DNA from: Chamaecrista fasciculata
Taxonomy: Eukaryota > Streptophyta > Magnoliopsida > Fabales > Fabaceae
Assembly (NCBI GenBank): GCA_003254925.1
Contig: QANZ01011469.1
Location: 81,142-145,141, forward strand
DNA: 64,000 bases
Direction of reading: 5' to 3'
Part shown: piece by piece, positions 33,330-45,146 of the stretch
Layout: each line of letters opens with the position of its first letter
How positions within the stretch are numbered: the stretch's first letter is position 1
Position numbers and translations under genes: made by a program
Notes under the pieces: generated by a model
Databases searched by the model: none
Told to the model about the DNA's origin: nothing
What the model saw: only the letters and a program-made list of their open reading frames with translations

Positions 33330-35455
33330 CTACCGCCATTGTGTGCATGCACTACACAAACAAGCGCTCCCACGAGGATATCCACGCGCCAATCACTTTC
33401 ACCTCTGATGAGCTGATGCCCGTCGAGTATGACGAGCCCATGGTCATCACGCCGCGCATTGGAAAAATCGACGTGCGGAGAATCCTAATGGATCAGGGAT
33501 CCTCCTTAGATATCCTGTACTTCCACGCATTCGAGCATCTGGGCATCCCTCTAGGCGCCCTGAAGCCCTTCCACGAACCACTCATCGGCTTCGCAGGGAC
33601 CTGTACGCCCGCCGAAGGAGTCCTGGAAACCAAGCTGACGCTAGAGGGGGATGGCACACCCCCAGAACATCCGCAGTCTACGCCAACTTCATTGTTGTCG
33701 CAACCCCGTCTGCTTACAACGCCATCCTCGGACAGTCCAGTCTGAACGCCTTCAGAGCCGTGATCTCCACCGATCATTTACTTATGAAATTTCCAACTCG
33801 GTGGGGGACAACAAGTCTCCGAGGCGATCAGCTTGAGGGCCGCCGATGCTACGCAACAAGCTTGGCCCGGGTCACGTTCGACCCCGGATACCAGACTCGT
33901 CAATCCATAGAGGGAAAACTGGACTCTCCTCCCCCGGAGCCCGCCAGAGAGGATGCAGACACAAGCGCAACAAAAATAACGGACCTACGTGACGAGGTAG
34001 ACCACGCCAGTGGCTGATGCCTCTTGGATCTGCAGCTAACTTTAAATGGGTAGATTAGCCGCCCGGCCTTAAGATTAGTTGCAATCTTTCCATTTCATGT
34101 CTGTTATGTTTCTATGTTCGTTTTCCCCCTTCCCTAAAATTCTTAAGGCCCAATTTTATCATTTCCATGTACGCTCCGACCTACCCATGGCGGACGAATT
34201 ATTTACTTAATGAAACCATTTCCCCTTACGAAATATCTTGCAAACTCTTTACTTACACGTATCTTATCTTACGTTTTAGGTAGAGGGCGCACGCCCCACA
34301 CCTTCGAACGCGCTTGTCCAAATTCACTTCCCCGGGCACCCGGAGCGAACAGTGAGCATTTCAGCGGACCTACCCGCCCAGCAGAAAGCCAGGCTATCCG
34401 ACTTCCTGCTCACCAACGACGATATTTTTGCATGGTCCGCCTCGGACATGCCCGGTGTCAACCCCAAACTGGTCATGCATTCCCTCGATGTGGACGACCG
34501 CCGCGGGGTTTTCCAAAAGAAGCGAGTCCTTTGGTTAGAGAGGCAGCTCGCCGCAAAGGAAGAAGTAAACAAGCTGCTGGCGGCCGGTTTCATTCGGGAG
34601 ACCAAATATCCCACCTGGCTGTCCAATGTCGTTCTGGTCCCCAAGCACAACGGCAAATGGCGAATGTGCGTGGACTTCACGGACCTGAACAAGGCGACCC
34701 CCAAGGACCTTCATTCGCTCCCTAGCATCGACAAATTAGTGGACAACACTTGCGGGTACGCCACTTTGAGCTTCCTTGACGCCTTTTCAGCCTATAACCA
34801 AATCACGATGGACCCTAAGGACGTTGACAAGACGGCCTTCATTACTGAACAGGGTATCTACTGCTACAACGTCATGTCGTTCGGCTTGAAAAAAGCGAGC
34901 GCCACATACCAGAGAATGATGGACCGTTTCTTCAAAGACAACGTAGGCAGAAATATTGAAGTCAATGTCGATGACATGGTTGTCAAAACAAAGGCTGGCG
35001 GCGACCACCTTGATGACTTACAGGAAATCTTCCAGATTCTCCGCCATTACAGACTACGCCTCAACCCTGCCAAGTGCGCTTTCGGGGTCGCCGGGGGCAA
35101 ATTTCTGGGCTTCATGATCTTCCAGCGCGGGATAGAGGCCAACTCGGATCAATGCCAAGCCATCCTCGACATGACATCACCAAAAACTCTGAAGGAGGTA
35201 CAACACCTCAACGGGCGCATAGCCGCGCTCCATCGCTTGCTGGCAAGGTCGGGCGACCGATGCTTACCCTTCTTCAAAACTCTTAAAGGAGGGAAGAACT
35301 TCACTTGGATAGCCGAATGTGAAAAGGCGTTCCTAGAGCTAAAGACATATCTGAGAAGACCGCCCGTACTCACAACCCCAACGCTAGGCAAGTCGATCTA
35401 TGTGTACCTTGCCACAACCGATGTGGCAGTGAGCTCCGTCATAATAAGTGAGTCG
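33330..35455 (+). mobile_element. Broken Ty3/gypsy (Tat/Ogre-like) fossil
   Basis: A fragment of a Ty3/gypsy polyprotein with GC-rich codon use unlike its surroundings. Parts in order: a retropepsin-like protease region (33341-33745), a non-coding spacer (about 34015-34210), a reverse transcriptase (from about 34352) and the start of the RNase H region. No LTRs, gag or integrase were seen. In Tat/Ogre elements an intron is known between protease and reverse transcriptase, and the spacer may be its remnant. It is broken, with several interruptions and both ends missing, and looks old. Confidence 0.8.
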
Positions 35456-36296
35456 ACAAAATGTGAAATATCATTTTTAGTCACAAATTGAAGATAAATT
35501 TATGGTTGATTTTTCTTTTAAAGAGATTTTTTTCTCTTTTCCGAATCACTAATTATAAGTTTGAGGACCAAAATGAAACAAATATGAAAGTTTTAGGACT
35601 AAAATAGAACAAATGAGAAAATCAAAATGAAACAAATGTGGACTTTTGAGGACTAAAACAGAATAAAAAATAGTTTGAAGACTAAAATGAAATTCACCCC
35701 ATATTTTGAGGACAAAAATTGTACAAAAAGTAATTTTAGGATAACTTTACCAAATCACTTGTTATAAATTTAAGGACTAAAATGCAACTAATATGAAAGT
35801 TTGAGGATAAAAAGAAAAATATAAAAGTTTGAAGGCCAAAATGAAACAAATGTGTAAGTTTAGATGAAATGCTTTGCTTTCTTATATATATGTAGGTCAT
35901 TTGAAGAAAAAGAGAAATACTATAGATGTCTCATAAAACTCATCTAATAATGTAATAAAAAAAACTCATCTAATAATCAAGTCAATAAGTGATTGAAAAT
36001 AACAGAGTATATAAATTGATGATGAATCAAATGTATTTGAAAATGATAATAATAAAAATAAAGAAGGCTTATATTGATGATTCTCTTCAGGTCAAAGGGT
36101 CATTTAGGGCTGGCTTCTTCCCAAATGGCAACCACGTCGCAGTCTCATCGTTATTATGGCCTTGCATCCGTTGGACCAGGCGATGGAAGCTTCAATGCAC
36201 TCAATCCGTTGGGTTGGGTGCTGGTTGCTGAAGTATGGTGGCAGAAAAGGAAAATATTAGAGATTTGAGTGCCTCCAATTTGGAGAAAGTAGAGAG
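35456..36296. other. Intergenic stretch with MITE-like repeats
   Basis: 35456-35860 is made of 'gaggactaaaatgaaacaaatg' type repeats resembling foldback MITE arms. At about 36090-36270 a GC-richer stretch has two overlapping short frames (one containing MATTSQSHRYYGLASVGPGD); I do not recognise it and do not call a gene. Confidence 0.4.
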
Positions 36297-38456
36297 TTCA
36301 TGAGACCAAATGTTGTATGTAAGACAAAATGCTTCGCTTTCTTTCAGCACTTCTGATTAGACTGGATGTTTTGACAATTCCATCTTACTGATACTCTTAT
36401 TATGACTAACAATGGGTGCTATAGAAGAATACGAGGGTACTCTTTGTAGGGTAAGTAATGAAAAATATGACTAAAAAATTACATAAATGATTTCGGTGTT
36501 CACAAAGTATGTGATGGAAGTATTGAGCGCTTTTCTTTTTATCCATCAAAGACGGCCAAGGATTCGCCACCACTTATATGAGTTTCATCCAATCCTATGT
36601 AGAGATATAATTACACCTTCAATATTTGAAAATTTATTATTTTAACTGTTTGGTATTTATTCATGATTCACAATATTATCCGAGAGTAATGTTGCAATTC
36701 TATATTATTAAGCATTGATATTTATATATATGGAATATATTGAATTTTAATCTTAATTTTACTTTATCTTCTTGTTGGCTTTTGGTTATGAAATAAACAT
36801 TTGTCTTCAAAGGAGACAAGTGTTTCTTTCATAACACAACACATGTTCACTAAGAAAATACGACATTTTCATCAAATTGTTTCCTACAAAATAATTCACA
36901 TATCTCTAGAGAAGACACATGTTTCTTTTATAACATAACACTTGTTTCTTTATGAGACACAACATATGTTTATTTCTTTATGGAATACAATTTTCTATTT
37001 AAAACTAACATTTTGCCATTATTCTATTTTATTTAACCTCAATATATACAACAATGAATAGAACGTAAAATTTATGATGATTCTCAAAACAATTGAGTCC
37101 ACATATTATTATAAAATAAAATAGTCTAAATTACAACATTTTAAGTAGGTCGTAATTTCCTTGTTCTTGAGCCGTTTTTCACGGAGTCTTGAAGTCTCTG
37201 CCTCAGCTTGATTCTTCTTGTCGTTGAAGAACTCGCGATGGTCGTAATTCTTCCGAGGTTTCTTGCAGCGGGTGTCGTAGTATCATCCGATAATGTTGGT
37301 CACCTGTTTGGGATCCGACGACCATGTCTGTGCTGGCTCGGGTGAAGATTCCCGAGGAGGGGAGATGATGACACACGTATCAACTTCACATAGGGTCGAG
37401 AACTCAGAGGCTTTCTTCAGTAAGCCCTTCTTCCTTCTCTCGAATGTCGCTTTTCGGCTACGTCGGTCTATAGCGGCAATTTGAGTATCTCCGCCGGCAT
37501 AGTGGAAAGACTTAGAGCGACGGTGCATAATTTGGTGTTTGCGGGACGATGGGTCGATGTAGGAGAGAGGCTTTTCTTTTCCGTTTTTTAAATGCAAAGA
37601 ACAATTTAAACAATATCATTGACTCAGTGTCTCATAGACTCACCCTTATATATAAGGAAAATTGTAATATGTAACTTGGGTATGTCTGTAATTACATATA
37701 ATTATGAAGTGATAGTCTCCATTTATTAAATAATTTATAATAAAAAAAGATAATTTTTTAATCAATTAAAATTATGTATGGAACCACCACATAAGTAGTT
37801 GTATATAATATCTAAATTGCATCATAAATTAACACATTACATGATTTCTATGATTTCTATGTAATAAAACTAGAGTAAACTAATAATTTGGTCCCTAAAA
37901 GATTATCTAGTTGATAATTCGATCCTTGAAACATTAAAATTTACTATTTAATTCTTGAAAGATCAAAATGATATACTAATTATTTCTTTTGCGGACTAAA
38001 TAGTATATCATTTTAAACTTTTAGAGATTTAAAAGTATACTATTTTAATCTTTCAAAAACTAAATGTATATTTTAATCTTTTAAAGATTTAGTCAACTCG
38101 ATCATCTTTGAGAGATTTGTGTACTCAATTACTAAATTATTCTTAATTATTCCCGTTTAAACAATTTATAAGGAATTTGACCCTTTTGTAATCGCATGTT
38201 TTAATTTACGTGCAAATTATTATTTTTATTTACGTTTAAACAATTTATGTGCAATACTATCTGCCCTTGCCAATTTGCCATACCTATACTCTACACAGCA
38301 AAAATTATTATTTTTATTTATTATCTTAATATTAAAGTAATATATTTATTCTTACAGATATAAAAAAAAAATCTTCTTTAACATTTAAAAAGCAGCTTTA
38401 CTCTCACTCACTCTCGCTTAGCAAATTTGCAATCGCATGTTTTAATTAACCTTCTC
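36297..38456. repeat. Segmental duplication, copy A (with MADS relative)
   Basis: From about 36600 to 38456 this matches 41850-44861 in order: the block with TATCTTCTTGTTGGCTTTTG, the block with CATTTGTCTTCAAAGGAGAC, the MADS relative, and the block with GCCCTTGCCAATTTGCC ending at a GCATG. Copy A lacks the MULE insertions found in copy B, so it shows the empty sites. It has about 290 bp near 36320-36600 absent from copy B. Confidence 0.75.
37140..37597 (-). pseudogene. Broken type I MADS relative with PB1-derived N-terminus
   Basis: The frame includes SKSFHYAGGDTQIAAIDRR, then SRKATFERRKKGLLKKASEF and STLCEVDTCVIIS. Compared with the intact gene at 30448 it has an in-frame stop just after TNIIG and loses homology at about 37140, after the codons for KNKE, so the C-terminal half is missing. 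Beyond the stop the next 45 or so codons (YYDTRCKKPRKNYDHREFFN…) still match, so the loss is recent or tolerated. A TATATATAAG stretch near 37645-37660 corresponds in position to the TATA box of the intact gene. It keeps the best match of the three to the PB1 gene segment. Confidence 0.85.
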
Positions 38457-39265
38457 TTATATTATTAGGATATATTTTGTACTTCTATCTCTATTAATTG
38501 GTATTTTTGTCATCTAAAACTTTTAAAAGACTTTTTAAAAAATTTTATAAATCTACTTGATTGATCAAGAAATTTTTGTGTACTTGAATATATTTTTTCT
38601 TTGTTATTTACTTATTTTGATTAAATAATCTCTATATTAATTCAATATATGTTCTTCTTCAAAAATAATATTCATTTTGTAGAAATTAATTGTGTCATTT
38701 AACTTCTAATAATAAATTGTATATGATTTGACTTCTATGTTAATTAAAATTAATTCCTAAATAATCAATGATAACTCCTATACATAGTTTAGTGTGTTAT
38801 GTTTGAAATTTACTCTATTTTCTTATTTTTAATTACAATTATACCGTAATGAAACATCCGTACATCAACACGGGTATCATACCAGTTACACTGTAAATTT
38901 ATAGGGAAAATTTTCTTGATCTTCATGTATTTTAACCTTTTAATGTAATAAAATAGATTTATAAGAGAAAAAAAAAAACAATCTTTTTCTAAGTATGCAA
39001 AAGCCCCCCCCAAAAGAAACCAAAACAACACTGCACTATAATCCATGGGACTTTTTTACTTTTGGGCCAAAACCCCATGGACAATATTTGGTTCCTCACT
39101 ATTTTTTGTTTTTGGATGAAGGTTCCTTTCTATTTGAACTATAATTAGCAGATTGGTCCCTATATTTTAGGGGCTTGAACTGAAACAAGACATCTTTTGT
39201 ATGCTTTCTCTTATCTCTTTTAATGGGAATTTAATAGATATGCACTCTTCATTATCTTATTTCTA
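38457..39265. other. AT-rich intergenic stretch
   Basis: No gene, RNA or transposon ends recognised. Confidence 0.45.
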
Positions 39266-39430
39266 TTTTTTTTCGGTTAAGTTATGGGTATCCCTCATCT
39301 AAGCGAAGATTAATCCCATTCGGACCTCAGAGACGAAATGGCCAGAGCCCTCCCAACAATGTCGACTCCAGGGATCGAACTTGGGTTCTCTCCTTATGAT
39401 GTAACTCGCCTAGCTACTACACCAAACACT
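39266..39430 (-). mobile_element. tRNA-derived SINE
   Basis: On the minus strand the left part TTTGGTGTAGTAGCTAGGCG resembles an A box and GGTTCGATCCC-like GTTCGATCCCTGG a B box, spaced as in a tRNA promoter. The body runs to TACCCATAACTTAACCG followed by an A-run (plus-strand T-run at 39266-39273). The tRNA-related part does not fold as a full tRNA. Size of about 165 bp fits a SINE. A target duplication was not settled. Confidence 0.72.
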
Positions 39431-39562
39431 TATTGATATCTTTTTTCTATTTCTACCACTTTGTTATTCTTCTTTAATTTGTGATTGATAGAATTTGATT
39501 GGTATCACTAATCTTAAGCCAATGTAAGATATTATTTTAAATTAAAAGATTTTAATACTTTA

Positions 39563-40268
39563 GGGGGCGTTTGGTTCACGGATTAGAAAAATAGTCTTGG
39601 GATTAGGATCTCCAGCATGATTAATCCTGCGTTTGGTACGCGGATTAAAAAATTAGTCATGGGAATATTGTATTCCCAGGATGGGATTATTTTGGTCTAC
39701 CTAAAATGACTAATTTATCCTCATTAAACTTAGCTAATTAAATTTTGTTCTACAAACTCTTTGCATCTCTTATCTAATTTTATTCTCTTTGTCAAACTTA
39801 ATTAATTAAGTTTTATTTTGACAATTATATATATATTTTGAGCGATAATTTTTTTAGACTATTTTTTAATTTTAAGAATTATGACATTATGTTTTGAAAT
39901 TGTATTTTCTTGATAAATCATCAATGATGTAAAAACAAAGAACATTTTTTCAAGCCTACCAAAAAAAAAGAACATTTTTTCAAATATTTTTATTAATTGT
40001 TTTGGAGAAATTTTGCATATGATAAGTTATTATTTGAGAATAAAAAGTCAAGGGCATATTTGGAAAAATATCAAATATTCTCAGGGTTATCAAAGTTGAA
40101 CCAAACACAAGATTGTAATATTCATAGGAATATTGCAAAATAATCCCACGACTGTTTTAATGCATCCAAATAAATATATTTACATTCATGGGAATCATAT
40201 TCCTGGGAATCACATTCCCAAGAATTAATTCCCAGGAATGAAAAAATATCTGTGTACTAAACGCTCCC
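39563..40268. mobile_element. PIF/Harbinger-type MITE
   Basis: A 706-bp element with ends GGGGGCGTTTGGTTCACGGA and its imperfect complement CTGTGTACTAAACGCTCCC, flanked by TTA trinucleotides (39560-39562 and 40269-40271), the Harbinger target duplication. A second GCGTTTGGTACGCGGATTA phrase near 39630 suggests an internal partial repeat. Non-coding. Confidence 0.78.
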
Positions 40269-40404
40269 TTAGTGTAACACTATAACCCCAAAAAATAATT
40301 AAGATATAAATTTACAATGTTATGTAATGTAAGAAAAATGGTGATATTAAAATCAGTTAAATAGTAAGCAATAGGAAAGTGAATGTGTGTGTATATATAT
40401 ATAT

Positions 40405-40815
40405 TGGCCGAAAAAGACTTCAATAAAAACAGCAAAAAAAAAACACTACAGTACAAATAGGAACAAAAAAACAACAAAACATCTCAAAACGACAAAAACA
40501 GAAAGCTGAAAAAACAAGAACTCTAAACTGAAACAAAAACCAACACCCTAAAGACATCATCCAATCACATTTCTATCTTCAGCATCATAACGAACAATCT
40601 TCAAAAAATGGGTTGGAGGTCCATTGACCCAAACAGAGCAGCAGAACCCACGAAACACAGCCTTAGCGAGCCAATCAGTTGCTTTATTAGCAGATTTAGG
40701 CACCCAAACCACCTCTAAAGAGTGCATAGAAGCAGACAGAGATCTCACCTCATGAAGCAAACCTGCACAATGTCAATCTGGAATACCACAATTCCCACTG
40801 AACCAGTCTATCTTT
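40405..40815 (-). mobile_element. 5'-truncated LINE, RNase H end
   Basis: The minus-strand frame contains MLHEVRSLSASMHSLEVVWV followed by PKSANKATDWLAKAVFRG, the end of the plant L1 RNase H domain. Only the last part of ORF2 and the 3' region are present. A different family from the fragments at 32690 and 62080. Confidence 0.68.
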
Positions 40816-41809
40816 ATATTTTTATAATATGTCTAAGGAGCCTTTTAGTAGTCTGTCTTTTAAAACTATAGTATAAAATAAATTATTTAAAACATAATAC
40901 AAAAAATATATATACAAATAAAAAATCATCCCACGTCCATGTTTACTATATATTTATGTTTTTTGCAAAAAAGAGAAAACCACCCCACGTCCATGTTACT
41001 ATACATTTATATTTTTTGTTATATTATTTTTAATTAAAATTTTCATTTTTTAAAAAATATAATGAAGTTAATTATTTCAAACTTCAATATATTTATTAAT
41101 TTAAAATTATTTATAATCTTTTGAATAATCCAAATTTTTAAATAATTTTATATTCTACGCAAAGCCCCTCATATATATATGCGCTAGCCTAACCCCTACG
41201 CAATGCCCAAGATGATTTTTTTTTTATTTCATTTTTACATAAGTTGATCATATTTAATACTAAAATAAAAAAATCCATAAATAGTTAAATACAGAAATGT
41301 AATATTATCAACATGCCATTAATAAAAAGTTAATGACTTAATATCATTACATTAAAGTATAAAGTTCAAATATACGCAATTAATTAATTGGGCAAAATAA
41401 ATAATACATATAATGTATAGTGAAATTTAATAATAACTAAATCGAATTAAATTATCCAAAACTGTAAAATTACAAACTTTATAACATACTATTCGTAATA
41501 TTATCTCGATAAACTTAAATATCTAAAATGTTGAAACTTAATATAAGTCAAAATACATAGTGTATAATAAAATATGATTCTAAATTAAAAGAAAATATTA
41601 TTAATTTAAAGTCATTCGCACAAGAAGTACAATAAAATATGTATACATGTAGTGTAGTCCCCATACAACGCGACACGCGAGATGATTTTTTTTAATTGAT
41701 CATGATTGATAATATTGTTTATAAATTCATAAAGAAAAGAATTTCATAAATATAAAATTGTATGAATTTCCAAAAAGGCATGGACAATTGGGCTGGTTGC
41801 ACTAGTATA
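40816..41809. other. AT-rich intergenic stretch
   Basis: Very AT-rich, no gene seen. The phrase CACCCCACGTCCATGTTACT near 40980 repeats one at 40930. Confidence 0.45.
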
Positions 41810-42037
41810 AGCACATTCATAAGACCAAATGTTGTAACTACATCTTTAATATTTGAAACTTTATTATTTTAACTGTTTGGTATTTATGCGTTGAAGTCAT
41901 GCTTCACAATATTATATCATAGTAATGTTGCAATTCTATATTATTAAGCATTGATATTAATAAATGTAGAATATATTGAATCTTAACCTTAATTTTACTT
42001 TATCTTCTTGTTGGCTTTTGGTTAGGAAAGAAACATT

Positions 42038-42255
42038 GGGCAAAATTTACATCAAGTTCCCTCTATCCTTATCAAGTTCTCCAATCAACATTTGACACGT
42101 GGCAAAAATTTTATATATGACCAATCATGATATAGAGAGAATATTAAACACCACTTTTTGTATGACCAATAATTGAAGAGAGAGAATGTAATCAAGACTT
42201 GTTATTGGTGGAACTTGATAACAAGGATATAAAGAACTTGATATAAGTTTTATCC
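42038..42255. mobile_element. Small MULE-like MITE with empty site in copy A
   Basis: A 218-bp element with imperfect ends GGGCAAAATTTACATCAAGT and ACTTGATATAAGTTTTATCC, flanked by the exact 10-bp repeat AAGAAACATT (42028-42037 and 42256-42265). The duplicated partner near 36800 has a single similar site with no insert. Non-coding. Confidence 0.82.
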
Positions 42256-42526
42256 AAGAAACATTTGTCTTCAAAGGAGACAAGTGTTTCTTTCATAACA
42301 CAACACATGTTCACTAAGAAAATATGACATTTTCAATCATATAACACAACACTTGTTTCTTTATGAAACACAACACATGTTTGTTTCTTTATGGAATACA
42401 ATTTTCTACTTAAAACTAACATTTTGCCATTATTATATTTTATTTAACCTCAATATATATAACAATGAATAAAACGAAAAATTTATGATGATTCTTAAGA
42501 CAATAAATCCACAATGTTAAATATTA

Positions 42527-43800
42527 GGGTAAATTACATAAAAGGGTCATGTGGTTTGACCCATTTTCAGATAGGGTCCTGTGGTTTAAAAAATATCAAA
42601 TAAGGGTCATGTGGTTTGCTCCATTAACAAAAAGTGTCCTGAGGTATATTTTTGTCTAAAATTTGATGAAAATTTTGGCTAAAATACTATTTTAAGACCC
42701 TAATTATTAATTTTTATACATTTGACTCTCTATTTGTATGAGAGGACTTTGATGGAAAAAATAAAAATTTCATGATAATAAATGAAATTTCACCCTTTTC
42801 TCTCTCTCTCTCTCTCCCCAGATTCCCCTCCTTATTCATCTTCTTCATCGCAATCTCCTCCTTTATTCCTCATTTTCTTCATCAAAATCCAACAACACAA
42901 ACAACAATCGAAAATTTCAAATAACACCCCAATAACTGTGGATTATTCGGTTGTCCGGCGACGCAAGATCTATGTTCAAAGTGCTATCGAGATTTACAGC
43001 TCAAAGAACAACAATCCTCCTCCGTCGCCAAGATAGTTCTCAACCAATCCCTAGCTCCTCTGTCGCAGCCACCGCCAATGGCGACGACATCGCAATCGTC
43101 ATCTCCGGTTGAACCAATCGCCACCTTCGACGTCGACGTTGTCGTTGCTGTTGCCGTTTCCGTCCCTTCATCTTCCGTCGCACCTGATTCGCTTCGCTCA
43201 CAGAACGACGGCAAGAGCGGCGGCGGATCCCTGGTGCAGCCGTGCCGGTGCTCGACATGCAGGCGGCGCGTGAGACTCACCGGTATCCTGAACAACACAA
43301 GTGCGATTTCGACTTCAAAACAATGAGAAGAGATCAGATCGCGAAAGCAAATCCGATGGTGAAAGCCGAGAAAATCTCAGAGTTGGGTCCGACGTCAATT
43401 CATTTGGGTGTTATTTGAAATTTTCGATTGTTGTTTGTGTTGTTGGATTTTGATGAAGAAGATGAGGGATGAGGGAGGAGATTCTGATGAAGAAGATGAA
43501 TAAGGAGGGGGAATCTGGAAAATGGAGAGGGAGAGAGAAAAGGGTGAAATTTTATTTATTACCACAAAATTTTTATTTTTTTGCGTCAAAGTCCTCTCAT
43601 ACAAATAGGGAGTCAAATGCATAAAAATTAATAGTTAGGGTCTGAAAATAGTATTTTAGCCAAAATTTTAGACGAAAATATACTTCAGGACCCTTTTTGT
43701 TAACGGAGCAAACCACATGACCCTTATTTGACATTTTTTAAACCACAGGACCCTATCTGAAAATAGGCTAAACCACATGACCCTTTTATGTAATTTACCC
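42527..43800. mobile_element. Pack-MULE carrying an A20/AN1 (SAP) fragment
   Basis: A 1274-bp Mutator-like element with ends GGGTAAATTACATAAAAGGG and CCCTTTTATGTAATTTACCC and a 9-bp target duplication with one mismatch (TAAATATTA at 42518-42526, TAGATATTA at 43801-43809). Arms of about 400 bp (to about 42932 and from about 43400) are close inverted copies, each with 'ggtcatgtggtttg' repeats and a CT-rich stretch. The GC-rich core holds gene-derived sequence (separate entry). No transposase. Confidence 0.9.
42945..43383 (+). pseudogene. Captured stress-associated protein (A20/AN1 zinc finger) gene fragment
   Basis: In one frame: GCPATQDLCSKCYRDLQLKE, the second half of an A20 finger, then a linker (MATTSQSSSPVEPIATFDVD…), then RCSTCRRRVRLTG, the start of an AN1 finger. 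After 43283 the match continues in the next frame as HRYPEQHKCDFDFKTMRRDQ, then IAKANPMVKAEKISE, the normal SAP C-terminus. By usual AN1 spacing about 43 nt are missing between two CACCGG copies, now a single copy at 43278-43283. This removes zinc ligands and shifts the frame, so the copy cannot make a normal SAP. Plant SAPs act in stress responses and ubiquitin binding. The donor gene is not in the window. Confidence 0.88.
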
Positions 43801-44044
43801 TAGATATTATTATAAATTAATATAACTTAAATTAAAAAATTTTAATACTTCATCATTCTTAGAGAAATTAAAATTTGTGAGGTAATGAATATTATTGGGT
43901 CACAAATTATTGTCATTAGTGACACATTTTTTATAGACTCAATATTTTCTCATTATTTTTATGCCGTTAGTTAAATTTGTGAGAAAATTTGTTAAAGATT
44001 ATAGTTTGTTACTAATATATAAAAAAAAAGTATGGAGAATTGTT

Positions 44045-44175
44045 TTTTTATTGTAAGCCTTCCTTCCTCCTCTTGAATGTTGCCCTTCGGCTGTGAGGAT
44101 TTGGGTGTCGCTGTCATTGGCGCACCAGAGAATCTTAGAACAAGGAGGACGCTGCATAACGGAAGAAGACGGTGA
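44045..44175 (-). pseudogene. Third MADS relative, N-terminal remnant
   Basis: The minus strand reads MQRPPCSKILWCANDSDTQI, matching the PB1-derived start of the other two copies. After a frame change it continues RRATFKRRKEGLQ, then a stop, the beginning of the MADS core. Homology ends there. Upstream DNA (44290-44650) matches the upstream DNA of the intact gene (31500-31870). Confidence 0.78.
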
Positions 44176-44905
44176 GAGAGAATTTGTTTTACTTTTTTCT
44201 TTTTTTTTTTTTATGTAAAGGGAGATGATCGACAATCTATTATATATAATTTTTCGGTAAGAAATTACTAAACCATTCTTTAGTGGAAAAAATATCCTTT
44301 TGATCCCCAATTTTTATACTAATTATTAATTTAGTCTCCAATCTTTATTTGAAGTCTATTTTGTCCCTAATGCTTTATATTTTGTTCAATTTTATGTCTT
44401 CCTCTTACTTTAGTCAATTATTAACGACAAAATCTACACGATTAATGATATGTAATATAAAATTGATATAAAATAAAATGTAAAATCTAACTCAAATTGA
44501 AAAATAGGATGAAGTTTATTGTTAATTTATTGAAAGAAGTTGGTAAAAAGATAAAATTGTCTGAAATGTGAAATATTATGAATGAAATTGACTGTAAAAA
44601 AATTGAAAACAAAATAAATAATTAATATAAAGTTTGAAGACTAAAAGGATATTATTGCCTTCTTTAATTTTTGTGTTTAAACAATTTATAAGGAATTTGA
44701 CCCTTTTGTACTGGATGCCCTTGCCAATTTGCCGTACATATATACTCTACCCAGCAAAATTATTATTTTTATTTTTTATCTTAATTAAATTAATATATTT
44801 ATTCTTACATATAAAAAAATCTTCTTTAATATTTAAAAACAACTATACTGTAATTGCATGTTTTTTTCCTAAGAAAGAGAGAACAGCAAAAACGGAAAAG
44901 ACAAA

Positions 44906-45129
44906 CTAAACCAAAATAAATCTAGGAAACGACACACCAGCTAAGTCGTCCCTGAGGAGGTTGTTGCAGTAAGAAGGAGGATTGGGCAACATCTTCACAG
45001 TGAAGTCATCACAAGAGGCAGCATTAGCAAGACAATCCGCAACACGGTTACCTTCACGATGAGTGTGGTTAATGGAGACATGCCAATCTCTATGAAAGAG
45101 CTGACGAGCAAACTTGATAAGAGAAGAAT
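44906..45129 (-). pseudogene. LINE ORF2 RNase H C-terminal part, detached
   Basis: The frame left of the N at 45130 reads SSLIKFARQLFHRDWHVSIN, then HTHREGNRVADCLANAAS, the end of the plant L1 RNase H domain (HREGNxxAD), and finishes SFPRFILV at a stop just before the tail. It belongs to the same element type as ORF2 but is separated from it by the N and a missing region. Confidence 0.75.
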
Positions 45130-45146
45130 NAATCACAGAGTTTGTT

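Larger units (their letters stand above)
41810..44861. repeat. Segmental duplication, copy B (with MADS relative)
   Basis: The diverged partner of 36297-38456. It was enlarged by a 218-bp MULE MITE and a 1274-bp Pack-MULE, both absent from copy A. Its right end (…AATTGCATG) is where the LINE's poly-T begins, so the LINE landed in this copy. Confidence 0.75.

Noticed and set aside
33493-33777. Minus-strand open frame over the gypsy protease region
   Set aside because: Shadow of the plus-strand polyprotein; no recognisable domain.
36074-36268. Two overlapping frames, one with MATTSQSHRYYGLASVGPGD
   Set aside because: GC-richer than the surroundings, but I recognise no family and see no splice or promoter context; not called as a gene.
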